Positions 1 through 6,265 are shown, counted from the first letter of the stretch. The stretch is DNA of 6,402 nucleotides from Candidatus Atribacteria bacterium UBA6251 (GCA_002441285.1 DJVR01000013.1:1-6402), one strand, 5' to 3'. A program made the numbers and translations. The notes: a model not told the origin generated them from the letters alone.

Positions 1-39
1 TCACTTTTAAAGTTTAACTAACATTTAGAAGAGAAGAGG

Positions 40-125
40 TGCCGGAGGCCGGAATCGAACCGGCACGAATCTTACGATCCGCAGGATTTTAAGTCCTGTG
101 CGTCTACCTGTTCCGCCACTCCGGC
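40..125 (-). tRNA. tRNA-Leu with anticodon UAA
   Basis: This is a complete class II tRNA that reads UUA (and UUG by wobble) leucine codons. On the minus strand the acceptor arms GCCGGAG and CTCCGGC pair over 7 bp. The anticodon stem CAGGA/TCCTG encloses the loop CTTAAAA, which gives anticodon TAA. The long variable arm typical of Leu and Ser tRNAs is a stem of GGATC with GATTC. The T arm is GCCGG, loop TTCGATT, CCGGC. The discriminator base is A, as expected for Leu. The bases after it read CCT, so the 3' CCA is not encoded and must be added by tRNA nucleotidyltransferase. The gene has its own promoter just upstream. No convincing terminator is visible in the 39 bases left before the window edge. 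Confidence 0.97.
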
Positions 126-290
126 GAACTGCTCTTAATTATAGGATAAATCTCTTAAATCGTCAATATAAAAATAATAAACTTATTAAATATTTAAATA
201 ATTTAGGTTTCTTAAGATTTCTTTTCTATGGAAAACAATTTTTCTTTTATTTCTATTTCTCATCTTAGATTTAAAATACAAGAGATAATC
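126..290. other. Spacer between ftsB and tRNA-Leu
   Basis: This is 165 bp of AT-rich noncoding DNA. Its left part is the tRNA-Leu promoter. The rest should hold the 3' end of the ftsB transcript. The only symmetric sequence there is an A/T-only palindrome near 183-201, which on the minus strand is followed by T-rich sequence (TTTATTATTTTTATATT). It has no G-C pairs in its core, so I do not call it a terminator. I see no other gene or repeat. Confidence 0.6.
138..166 (-). promoter_or_regulatory. Sigma-70-type promoter of tRNA-Leu
   Basis: Read on the minus strand, a -35 box TTGACG (5 of 6 consensus, positions 166-161), a 17-nt spacer and a perfect -10 box TATAAT (143-138) lie directly ahead of the tRNA. 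A start about 7 nt past the -10 box falls near 130-131, only about 5 nt before the mature tRNA 5' end at 125. The tRNA is therefore probably transcribed independently of ftsB, with a very short leader for RNase P to remove. Confidence 0.85.
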
Positions 291-578
291 TTATTTATCA
301 GTAGCTTTTAAAATAATTTCTCCCGGTTTAACCAAGTCCAATTCTTCTCGAGCTTTCTTCTCAATATAGTTATCACTTTTGAGCAATTCTATTTCAGTGG
401 TTAAGGCTTGGTTCTTTTCTTTTAACTCTTCAACTTCGATTTCTAATTTTTGAATATCCTCTTTTAATTGCAATATCTTTGCATATTTATCGGAAACGAG
501 AAAGGTAATATAAAAAATCAAAATTAAAAATATTGCCCAGAATATTTTAGATCTAAAGACCAATCGTAAGGAATTCAT
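291..578 (-). CDS. ftsB: FtsB/DivIC-type cell-division septum protein
   Basis: This is a small bitopic membrane protein of the divisome, the FtsB (Gram-negative) / DivIC (Gram-positive) family. In characterised bacteria it pairs with FtsL and links to FtsQ/DivIB to activate septal wall synthesis. At 95 residues it has family-typical length and order: a short cytoplasmic N-terminus, one membrane segment at about residues 12-28, a Leu/Glu/Lys-rich coiled coil at about 33-68, and the family signature AREELDLVKPGE at 76-87. The ATG overlaps the eno stop codon in the arrangement TAATG. The best upstream ribosome site, GGAAGG (600-595), lies about 16 nt away, farther than usual, so translation probably depends on coupling to eno. 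Whether to call it FtsB or DivIC is a matter of lineage; linkage to eno favours ftsB and the nearby rqcP favours divIC. Confidence 0.87.
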   Translation of the reverse strand: MNSLRLVFRSKIFWAIFLILIFYITFLVSDKYAKILQLKEDIQKLEIEVEELKEKNQALTTEIELLKSDNYIEKKAREELDLVKPGEIILKATDK

Positions 579-1855
579 TATCTTTTATATACAGCCTTCC
601 CTCGATAAACTGCTGACCCACCTAATTGTTCTTCAATTCGTAAAAGTTGATTATATTTCGCAATTCTATCAGTGCGACAGAGAGAACCAGTTTTAATCTG
701 TCCAATATTAGTTGCTACAGCTAGATCAGCAATAGTAGTATCTTCTGTCTCTCCGGATCGATGAGAGACTATAGCTGTAAATCCTCCCCTTTTTGCCGTT
801 TCAATAGTATCTAAAGTTTCAGTGAGGGTCCCAATTTGATTTAATTTTATTAAAATTGAATTAGAAGCTTTTAGTTCAATCCCCCGACTAAGTCTTCTTT
901 TGTCAGTAACATAAAGGTCATCTCCTACAATTTGTATTTTATGACCTAATTTTTGAGTAAGTTTTTGCCACCCTTCCCAATCATCTTCAGCAAGGCCATC
1001 CTCTATGGAAATTATAGGATATTTATCTACTAATCCAGTATAATAATCTATCATCTCATCGGAAGTTCTAACTGTTCCTTCCCGAGATAATACATATTTC
1101 CCATCCTGGTAAAATTCTGAAGCTGCAGGATCTAAAGCTATAAAAACATCTTTACCTGGTTCATATCCTGCTTTTTTAATTGCTTCTACTATTAGTTGAA
1201 TTGCTTCCTCACTGGATTTTAAATTAGGGGCAAATCCACCTTCATCTCCCACTGCTACATTATATCCTTTTTCCTTTAAAACCTTTCTTAAAGTATGAAA
1301 AGTTTCTACACCCATGCGGAGGCTCTCCCTAAAGTTTACTCCTCCAACTGGTACAATCATAAATTCCTGCAAATCTACCCCACTATCAGCGTGTTTTCCT
1401 CCATTTAAAATATTCATCATCGGGACAGGAAGTTCTTTGGCATTGATTCCACCAAGATAATAATATAAAGGTAGGCCAAAAAAGTTAGCTGCAGCTTTCG
1501 CGGTAGCTAGAGATACACCCAAAATAGCATTAGCCCCCAATTTACTTTTATTAGGAGTGCCATCCAATTCAATTAATATTTTATCAATTAATAATTGATC
1601 AGTTGCATCATAACCAATAATCTCTGGAGTGATAATTTCATTTACATTTTCAACTGCTTTAAGTACTCCTTTACCTAAATATCTCTTTGGGTCACTATCT
1701 CTTAACTCAATAGCCTCATGTGCTCCAGTACTGGCTCCGGAGGGAACCTGGGCTATACCAAAGGCTCCGCTTCCCAGTTCTACCTCCACTTCAACAGTGG
1801 GATTACCCCTGGAATCTAAAATTTCTCTCGCGTATACATCAAATATTTCACTCAT
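578..1855 (-). CDS. eno: Enolase (2-phosphoglycerate dehydratase)
   Basis: This cytoplasmic glycolytic enzyme interconverts 2-phosphoglycerate and phosphoenolpyruvate and needs Mg2+. The 425-residue length is normal. The N-terminal lid loop VPSGASTGAHEAIELRD (38-54) is present, as is KHADSGVDLQEFMIVP (154-169). The catalytic acid E205 lies in GDEGGF. Metal ligands are D242 (LDPAASEFY), E285 (SIEDGLAEDDW) and D312 (VGDDLYVT). The catalytic base is K337 in the enolase signature ILIKLNQIGTLTET. SHRSGETED (364-372) and QIKTGSLCRTDR, with K388, complete the active site, so I expect full activity. The ATG at 1855 has AGGGAG (1870-1865) about 9 nt upstream. The gene lies 95 bp after mgtE, and its stop codon overlaps the ftsB start by one base. 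Confidence 0.98.
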   Translation of the reverse strand: MSEIFDVYAREILDSRGNPTVEVEVELGSGAFGIAQVPSGASTGAHEAIELRDSDPKRYLGKGVLKAVENVNEIITPEIIGYDATDQLLIDKILIELDGTPNKSKLGANAILGVSLATAKAAANFFGLPLYYYLGGINAKELPVPMMNILNGGKHADSGVDLQEFMIVPVGGVNFRESLRMGVETFHTLRKVLKEKGYNVAVGDEGGFAPNLKSSEEAIQLIVEAIKKAGYEPGKDVFIALDPAASEFYQDGKYVLSREGTVRTSDEMIDYYTGLVDKYPIISIEDGLAEDDWEGWQKLTQKLGHKIQIVGDDLYVTDKRRLSRGIELKASNSILIKLNQIGTLTETLDTIETAKRGGFTAIVSHRSGETEDTTIADLAVATNIGQIKTGSLCRTDRIAKYNQLLRIEEQLGGSAVYRGKAVYKR

Positions 1856-1950
1856 CTTATCTTTCTCCCTTTTTTATTTATTTTTAAAAAATAAAATCCA
1901 ATAAAGAATATTAGCCATAAATAGAGTAAAATTTTTTTCCAAAATTATTA

Positions 1951-3315
1951 TCAGCCAAAATATTTAAATAGTAAAGAACCTAAACTAAAATAAATTAACA
2001 AGCCACCCATGTCAATAATAGTGGTAATAAGAGGACCGCTTGCAATTGCCGGGTCAACCTTAATTTTAGTAAAAATTAAAGGTAATAGTGTGCCAATGAT
2101 AGCTGCCACAACAAGAGTTATGCATAAAGATAATCCAATTGCTATCCCTAATAAAAAATCATTTTGCCAAATAAGCGCTACCACTGATAAAGCTATTCCC
2201 GTAATTAAACCTATTAATAAACCAACTTTAGTTTCAGCCCATATATTCCGCCCCAACTCATCTATCCTGAGTTGACCCGTAGCTAAAGCGCGAACTGTAA
2301 TAGTTGAAGATTGGGTTCCTACATTTCCACCCATATCAATAATTACAGGTATGAAAAAAGCTAAAGCAACTACATTCTGTAGTATATCAGAATAAAATCT
2401 AACAACCGAACCAGCAAATATTCCTCCAATCATACATATAAATAGCCAGGATAACCGCGCCTTCGCCCTCGTTAACGAACTCGCCTTTATAAGTTTATCC
2501 TCATATATTTCGGAAGATCCGACCATTTTATGAATGTCTTCAGTTACTTCATTTTCCATAACATCAATAATGTCATCTACGGTAATCATACCTACTAAAA
2601 TTCCTTTATTATTCACTACTGGTAAGGCTAAAAAATCATAATCAGCAATAATTTTCGCCGCGGTCTCCTGATCTTCGGTGTCTAAGACACTAACCACATT
2701 CTCCTCCATAATCTCTGATATCTTTGCATCAGGGTTAGCTACAATTAAATCTCTTAAGGAGATAACTCCTACCAGCTTTTCTCTTTTATCTACAATATAA
2801 ACATAATAAATCATTTCTGCTTCTGGACTGAGCTCCCTAATCTTTTTTATCGCCTCCTCAGCAGTAAGATTTTCAGGAAAAGCAACAAAATCGCTGGTCA
2901 TAATACTACCGGCCGTATTCTCTTTGTAGCTTAATAACTCTTCTATCTCTTCTGCTTCTTCTTTAGGCATTAAATCCAGTAATTCCCTGGACTCCTGGGG
3001 AGCTATTTCTCCCAAAAAATCAGCAGCATCATCAGCATCCATTTCTTCCAGTATGTCAGAAGCTTTTTCTTTACCCAGAGCAGACATAATTCCACTCTGT
3101 AAATCCAGATTTAATTCAGAAAGGAAAAGAGCAATATTTTCATCATCGGGTAATAATTTTACTAACTCTACTACCTGCTCCAAGGTTAAATACTCAGCCA
3201 ATTCAGCAAATTCTGAAGGGTAAAGGGCTTCAAGATATTCTTTTATTTCTTCAAACTTTTTTTCATCTAATCTCTGGGCTATTTTTTCAGCTAATTCTTT
3301 TATCTTCTCTCCCAT
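1951..3315 (-). CDS. mgtE: MgtE-family magnesium channel/transporter
   Basis: This inner-membrane Mg2+ channel takes up Mg2+ and is closed by Mg2+ binding to its cytosolic domains in the characterised Thermus protein. The 454-residue architecture is complete. An acidic helical N domain spans about 1-130, including the typical DADDAADFL at 93-101. Two CBS domains lie at about 138-200 and 202-256, with a connecting plug helix at about 257-285. Five membrane segments follow from about 287 to the end. The family signature IIDMGGNVGTQSS (325-337) is present. D435 in TTIIDMGGLLIYF matches the pore aspartate of the last helix. The ATG at 3315 has AGAAGG (3328-3323) 7 nt upstream. It lies 45 bp after rqcP and 95 bp before eno. 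No M-box Mg2+ riboswitch is seen, and the 45 bp upstream leaves no room for one. Confidence 0.96.
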   Translation of the reverse strand: MGEKIKELAEKIAQRLDEKKFEEIKEYLEALYPSEFAELAEYLTLEQVVELVKLLPDDENIALFLSELNLDLQSGIMSALGKEKASDILEEMDADDAADFLGEIAPQESRELLDLMPKEEAEEIEELLSYKENTAGSIMTSDFVAFPENLTAEEAIKKIRELSPEAEMIYYVYIVDKREKLVGVISLRDLIVANPDAKISEIMEENVVSVLDTEDQETAAKIIADYDFLALPVVNNKGILVGMITVDDIIDVMENEVTEDIHKMVGSSEIYEDKLIKASSLTRAKARLSWLFICMIGGIFAGSVVRFYSDILQNVVALAFFIPVIIDMGGNVGTQSSTITVRALATGQLRIDELGRNIWAETKVGLLIGLITGIALSVVALIWQNDFLLGIAIGLSLCITLVVAAIIGTLLPLIFTKIKVDPAIASGPLITTIIDMGGLLIYFSLGSLLFKYFG

Positions 3316-3360
3316 TTTAATACCTTCTTTATATTTAAATTCTTAGCCAAAAACACTTCC

Positions 3361-3630
3361 TTAATTTGGTTCTACTTTTTTAATCTCTTTTATAATTCTA
3401 TATAAAGAACTTGCTTGATGAATAGAAATATTTCCCTCAGGAATTTGAATGATTTCCACCATTAAAAATCTATCTTTAAATTCAATTTCAATTTGGTCAC
3501 TGATTTTAATTTCGTCTCCGGCTTTGGCAATTTTATCATTAATTTTTACATAACCACCTTGACAAGCCTTTTTAGCCTCAGTTCTTCTTTTTATTAATCT
3601 GCTTAATTTCAAAAATTTATCTAATCGCAT
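3361..3630 (-). CDS. rqcP: RqcP (YabO)-type S4-domain ribosome quality-control factor
   Basis: This is a small RNA-binding protein of 89 residues. The start MRLDKFLKLSRLIKRRTEAK and the stretch GGYVKINDKIAKAGDEIKI closely resemble Bacillus RqcP (formerly YabO), and the C-terminal ASSLYRIIKEIKK resembles the ANMYTILKEEK tail of that family. An S4 fold covers about residues 1-60, with conserved R2, D4 and R16. In Bacillus, RqcP works with RqcH on stalled 50S subunits, stabilising the P-site tRNA while alanine tails are added. E. coli Hsp15 (HslR) is a relative, but the short length and C-terminus fit RqcP better. An in-frame stop lies only 12 nt upstream of the ATG at 3630, which fixes the start. 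No good Shine-Dalgarno is seen: the nearest G run is GGGG, about 20 nt upstream. It probably heads an operon with mgtE. Confidence 0.88.
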   Translation of the reverse strand: MRLDKFLKLSRLIKRRTEAKKACQGGYVKINDKIAKAGDEIKISDQIEIEFKDRFLMVEIIQIPEGNISIHQASSLYRIIKEIKKVEPN

Positions 3631-3640
3631 ATGTTCAATT

Positions 3641-3667
3641 AATCAATCCCCAATTCTTCAATTGATT
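3641..3667 (-). repeat. Small inverted repeat in the rqcP leader
   Basis: AATCAAT (3641-3647) and ATTGATT (3661-3667) form a 7-bp inverted repeat around a 13-nt loop. In the rqcP mRNA it would end 11 nt before the ATG and hold the only G-rich stretch (GGGG) at the edge of its loop. The stem is AT-rich and weak. It may be chance, or it may modulate initiation at a start that lacks a clear Shine-Dalgarno. Confidence 0.3.
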
Positions 3668-3861
3668 CAGTCATCAGTAAATAGTAAATTATCATTAGTT
3701 TAAACTAGATTTTCAGTCGAAATTTTTTAATTCTCAGTAAATAGTGCAATTTGTAAGATAAAAGAAACCCAAAACCAATAAATTAACTAACCGAATAACT
3801 AATATACTAAATGCTCTATGCTAGCTCTACTTGCAGTAAACTCTATCCTCTAACTTATTTT
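3661..3861. repeat. Degenerate heptanucleotide-word tract between lysS and rqcP
   Basis: Most of the 251 bp gap between lysS and rqcP reads as variants of 7-nt words, some directly in phase. At 3668-3688 there are three in a row: CAGTCAT, CAGTAAA, TAGTAAA. At 3735-3748 there is CAGTAAA, TAGTGCA, with CAGTCGA exactly three periods earlier at 3714. At 3834-3854 there is CAGTAAA, CTCTATC, CTCTAAC, with CTCTATG at 3814. CAGTAAA occurs three times, and the 12-mer TCAGTAAATAGT occurs at 3674 and 3734. A 9-mer ATATACTAA also recurs (3802, 3870). The tract is noncoding. It looks like a decayed short tandem repeat array; its function is unknown. The right-hand end, just after the lysS stop, has no clear terminator. 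Confidence 0.5.
3688..3716 (-). promoter_or_regulatory. Candidate promoter for rqcP-mgtE-eno-ftsB
   Basis: On the minus strand, CTGAAA (3716-3711, 4 of 6 to TTGACA), a 17-nt spacer and GATAAT (3693-3688, 5 of 6 to TATAAT) lie about 58 nt before the rqcP ATG. It overlaps the heptamer-word tract. In DNA this AT-rich such matches arise by chance, so the call is weak. It is the best candidate I found in the gap. Confidence 0.3.
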
Positions 3862-3881
3862 TATTATCTATATACTAATCT

Positions 3882-5363
3882 TTACTCTTTTAATTTCAAT
3901 TGAGGAAAGAGAATAACTTCCTTAATAGAACTGGAATTAGTTAGTAACATTACTAAACGATCGATTCCAATTCCCAAACCCCCTGCCGGTGGCATTCCAT
4001 ATTCTAAAGCCTCAAGATAATCTTCGTCCATAAAATGACTTTCCATATCACCAGCTTCTTTTCTGGCTACCTGTTTCTCAAAACGTCTTCTCTGTTCTTC
4101 CGGGTCGTTTAATTCAGTAAAAGCATTAGCAAATTCCATTGAAGCGATAAATAATTCAAAACGCTCGGTTAATTCAGGGTTATCCTTCTTTTGCTTGGAT
4201 AAAGGTGAAAGCTCAGTTGGAATATCTATTACAAAGGTAGGTTGGATCAAAGTAGGTTCTACATACTTCTCAAATAATTCATTAGCTATCTCTCCTTTGT
4301 TTACTATACCATTAATCTTCAAATTATGCTTCTTTATAATTATTGGAAAATCCTCGGTAGTAATTTTACTTATCTGAATACAGGTAGATTTTTCAATGGC
4401 TTCATACATCCCAATTTTCTTCCAGGGTCGAGAAAAATTAATCTTTTGCCCTTGATATTCAATTTCTAAACCCCCCAGCACTTCCTGCAGGACATAAATA
4501 AATAGTTCTTCAGTAATCTCCATTACGGTATGATAATCCCCATAGGCTTCATATAATTCCAGCATAGTAAATTCTGGATTATGTCTGGTAGAAATCCCCT
4601 CATTACGAAAGTTACGACTCAATTCGTAAACTTTTTCAAACCCACCCACTAAAAGACGTTTTAAATAAAGTTCCGGGGCGATGCGCAAATAAAAATCCCG
4701 ATGTAAAGCATTATGGTGAGTAATAAAAGGTCGAGCAGTAGCTCCTCCGGGAATAGGTTGCATGATCGGAGTTTCAACTTCCAGATAGCCTTGCTTATTT
4801 AAAAAATCTCTAATCGATTGGAGTATCTTACTTCTTTTAATAAAAATATCTTTCACCTCGGAATTTACCATCAGATCCAGATATCTCTTACGATACCTAA
4901 TCTCAGTATCTTTCAAACCATGCCATTTTTCAGGCAAACTACGAATTGATTTACATAAAAGGGTAAATTTCTTTACCAATATAGTTATTTCACCCGTTCT
5001 GGTTTTAAAAATTATTCCGGAAACCCCTAAGATATCTCCAATATCGATCTTAGAAAAATGATAAAAAGACCTTTCACCAATTTTATTCGCTTGAACATAG
5101 ATTTGTATTCTGGCACTCATATCCTCCAGGTTACCAAAGATGGCTTTCCCGTGCCTTCTTAAAGCCATTAACCTGCCGGCAATAGAAATTTCTTCTGGCC
5201 TGGATTCTCCAATAGACAAATCTTTATATTCCTCTAATAGAGTATTTATTTGGTGAGTCCTGGGAAAGCGATGACCGAAGGGATCTATATTTTCTGCCCT
5301 GAACTCTTCTACCTCTTTTAATCTATTGGATATTATTTCTGCCATACCTTCTTTCTTTTCCAT
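3882..5363 (-). CDS. lysS: Lysyl-tRNA synthetase, class II
   Basis: This cytoplasmic enzyme charges tRNA-Lys with lysine using ATP. The 493-residue length matches the bacterial class II form. An N-terminal OB-fold anticodon-binding domain covers about residues 58-140 (ISIAGRLMALRRHGKAIFGN). The class II catalytic core has motif 1 around GYLEVETPIMQPIPGGATAR (192-211), motif 2 as RNFRNEGISTRHNPEFTMLE (250-269) and motif 3 as GLGIGIDRLVML (462-473). THHNAL and YLRIAPELYLKRLLVGG are intact, so it should be active. The ATG at 5363 is preferred over the internal Met7 because AAGGAG (5377-5372) lies 8 nt upstream. greA precedes it, as in many Bacillota, but a 319 bp gap with a hairpin separates them here, so lysS probably has its own promoter. 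No T-box motif is seen upstream. Confidence 0.98.
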   Translation of the reverse strand: MEKKEGMAEIISNRLKEVEEFRAENIDPFGHRFPRTHQINTLLEEYKDLSIGESRPEEISIAGRLMALRRHGKAIFGNLEDMSARIQIYVQANKIGERSFYHFSKIDIGDILGVSGIIFKTRTGEITILVKKFTLLCKSIRSLPEKWHGLKDTEIRYRKRYLDLMVNSEVKDIFIKRSKILQSIRDFLNKQGYLEVETPIMQPIPGGATARPFITHHNALHRDFYLRIAPELYLKRLLVGGFEKVYELSRNFRNEGISTRHNPEFTMLELYEAYGDYHTVMEITEELFIYVLQEVLGGLEIEYQGQKINFSRPWKKIGMYEAIEKSTCIQISKITTEDFPIIIKKHNLKINGIVNKGEIANELFEKYVEPTLIQPTFVIDIPTELSPLSKQKKDNPELTERFELFIASMEFANAFTELNDPEEQRRRFEKQVARKEAGDMESHFMDEDYLEALEYGMPPAGGLGIGIDRLVMLLTNSSSIKEVILFPQLKLKE

Positions 5364-5468
5364 CTGGTTTACTCCTTATTTCCAATTTAGTTACTTTAAT
5401 TTAAATCGAAATAATACTACTTAAATCTTATTCAAAAAGTTGTAGTTAATTTTGAGTAAGAAAAAATA

Positions 5469-5496
5469 ATTTTATTTATTTTATCATAAAAGTCAC
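5469..5496 (-). promoter_or_regulatory. Weak candidate lysS promoter
   Basis: On the minus strand, GTGACT (5496-5491, 4 of 6 to TTGACA) is followed after 16 nt by TAAAAT (5474-5469, 5 of 6 to TATAAT). An overlapping alternative is an extended -10 element TGATAAAAT (5486-5478). Both sit just downstream of the terminator-like hairpin, where a lysS promoter would be expected. Base composition makes chance matches likely. Confidence 0.25.
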
Positions 5497-5507
5497 CAGT
5501 TTAAAAT

Positions 5508-5543
5508 AAATAATGAACAAGGTTAAAACCTTGTTCATTATTT
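5508..5543 (-). terminator. Perfect 17-bp hairpin, probable greA terminator
   Basis: Positions 5508-5524 and 5527-5543 are exact reverse complements, with the core AATGAACAAGG pairing with CCTTGTTCATT. The practical loop is 4 nt. On the minus strand the stem is followed by ATTTTAAA after a T-rich stem end. On the plus strand it is followed by TGTTTGTCTTT, so it could act in both directions. It lies about 139 nt past the greA stop and 145 nt before the lysS ATG. Termination of greA is the simplest reading. An attenuator in a longer lysS leader is the alternative. The G+C content is modest for an intrinsic terminator. Confidence 0.68.
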
Positions 5544-5682
5544 TGTTTGTCTTTACTAAATTAATTGGATATTACAATCAGGTAAATTAATTAAATTATA
5601 TTTTCCTCTCTTCTTGCCTTTATTTTTTTAGAAAAGAAGGTTCGATTAGCCTGAGTAATAAAGAGGTTTATTTCGATTTAGT

Positions 5683-6153
5683 TTATTTAATCTCCAGAAT
5701 TTTAAATTTAAGAATTCCTGCTGGAACTCTAATTTCCACTACCTCTCCTTTTTTCTTGCCTAAAATTCCCTTCCCTATAGGCGAAGAAATAGAAATTTTG
5801 CCACAATCAGGCTCAGATTCAACATAATCCAGGATAATATATTTTATTTTTTTATGATTATCCAAATCTTCAACTAATACTTCTGACCCCAAAGAAACAT
5901 AATCTAAATTTTTTTCCTTATCAATCAATTCATAATTCTCAATAATCTTTTCTAAGGTTAAAATTCTTCCCTCAATAAAAGCTTGTTCATTTTTAGCTGA
6001 ATTATATTCTGCATTTTCAGCAATCTCACCAAAAGTAACTGCATTTCTTATCTTTTCAGCAATCTCTTTTCGTTTTATAGTTTTAAGATAGTGAAGTTCT
6101 TCTTCTACTTTCTTTAAACCTTCTTCAGTTAGCATTACTTTCTTTTCAAACAT
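5683..6153 (-). CDS. greA: Transcription elongation factor GreA
   Basis: GreA enters the secondary channel of backtracked RNA polymerase and stimulates cleavage of the nascent RNA 3' end, restarting stalled complexes. The 156-residue length is typical. An antiparallel coiled coil spans about residues 8-77 (LTEEGLKKVEEELHYLKTIK onward), and a C-terminal FKBP-like domain about 82-156 contains ISSPIGKGILGKKKGEVVEI. The tip of the coiled coil reads GEIAENAEY (42-50). The usual form is GD-x-x-ENAEY, so the residue equivalent to E. coli D41, which helps hold the catalytic Mg2+, is Glu (E43), while the E44 equivalent (E46) is kept. The ATG at 6153 has AAGGAG (6165-6160) 6 nt upstream. A strong promoter and a leader hairpin precede it; a perfect hairpin follows it. 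Confidence 0.96.
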   Translation of the reverse strand: MFEKKVMLTEEGLKKVEEELHYLKTIKRKEIAEKIRNAVTFGEIAENAEYNSAKNEQAFIEGRILTLEKIIENYELIDKEKNLDYVSLGSEVLVEDLDNHKKIKYIILDYVESEPDCGKISISSPIGKGILGKKKGEVVEIRVPAGILKFKILEIK

Positions 6154-6236
6154 TATCTTCTCCTTGGTATTAATAATTTTATGGGGATAGTAATATTTTT
6201 AGAAAGCTCAATTAATTATCGAATATATAAAATTAG

Positions 6237-6265
6237 ATTATATTTAACCTAAAATTAAAATTTAA
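6237..6265 (-). promoter_or_regulatory. Possible second greA promoter, weak
   Basis: A perfect -10 hexamer TATAAT (6242-6237) on the minus strand lies downstream of the leader hairpin. The matching -35 position, 17 nt upstream, is TTAAAT (6265-6260), only 3 of 6, and falls inside the hairpin's 3' arm. If real, it would make greA mRNA without the hairpin. The weak -35 box keeps the confidence low. Confidence 0.22.

Larger units (their letters stand above)
5364..5682. other. greA-lysS intergenic region
   Basis: This 319 bp stretch has no plausible gene on either strand. From right to left it holds about 139 bp of AT-rich sequence after the greA stop, in which I see only a weak CTTCTT/AAGAAG pair. 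Next is the 17-bp inverted repeat at 5508-5543, and then about 145 bp leading to lysS. That last part contains a weak candidate promoter and the lysS ribosome site AAGGAG at 5377-5372. Confidence 0.7.

Noticed and set aside
183..201. A/T palindrome after ftsB as a terminator
   Set aside because: The stem has no G-C pairs; such palindromes are expected by chance in DNA this AT-rich.
1876..1900. TTTATTTTTAAAAAATAAA palindrome between mgtE and eno as a terminator
   Set aside because: It is composed only of A and T and overlaps the approach to the eno ribosome site, so there is no support for a stable hairpin.
1629..1904. Plus-strand open frame of 91 codons over the 5' end of eno
   Set aside because: It lies antisense to a clearly conserved enolase; its translation shows no family resemblance, and I saw no good ribosome site.
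2009..2275. Plus-strand open frame of 88 codons within mgtE
   Set aside because: It is a shadow of the mgtE transmembrane region; the hydrophobic look comes from the complementary codons.
4195..4377. Plus-strand open frame of 60 codons within lysS
   Set aside because: It is a shadow frame antisense to conserved synthetase sequence, with no independent support.
5364..5510. T-box leader for lysS
   Set aside because: No AGGGTGGNACCGCG-like antiterminator sequence is present, and the gap is AT-rich throughout.
5606..5640. CTTCTT/AAGAAG pair downstream of greA as its terminator
   Set aside because: Only 6 bp around a long loop with no T run after it on the minus strand; the hairpin at 5508-5543 is far stronger.
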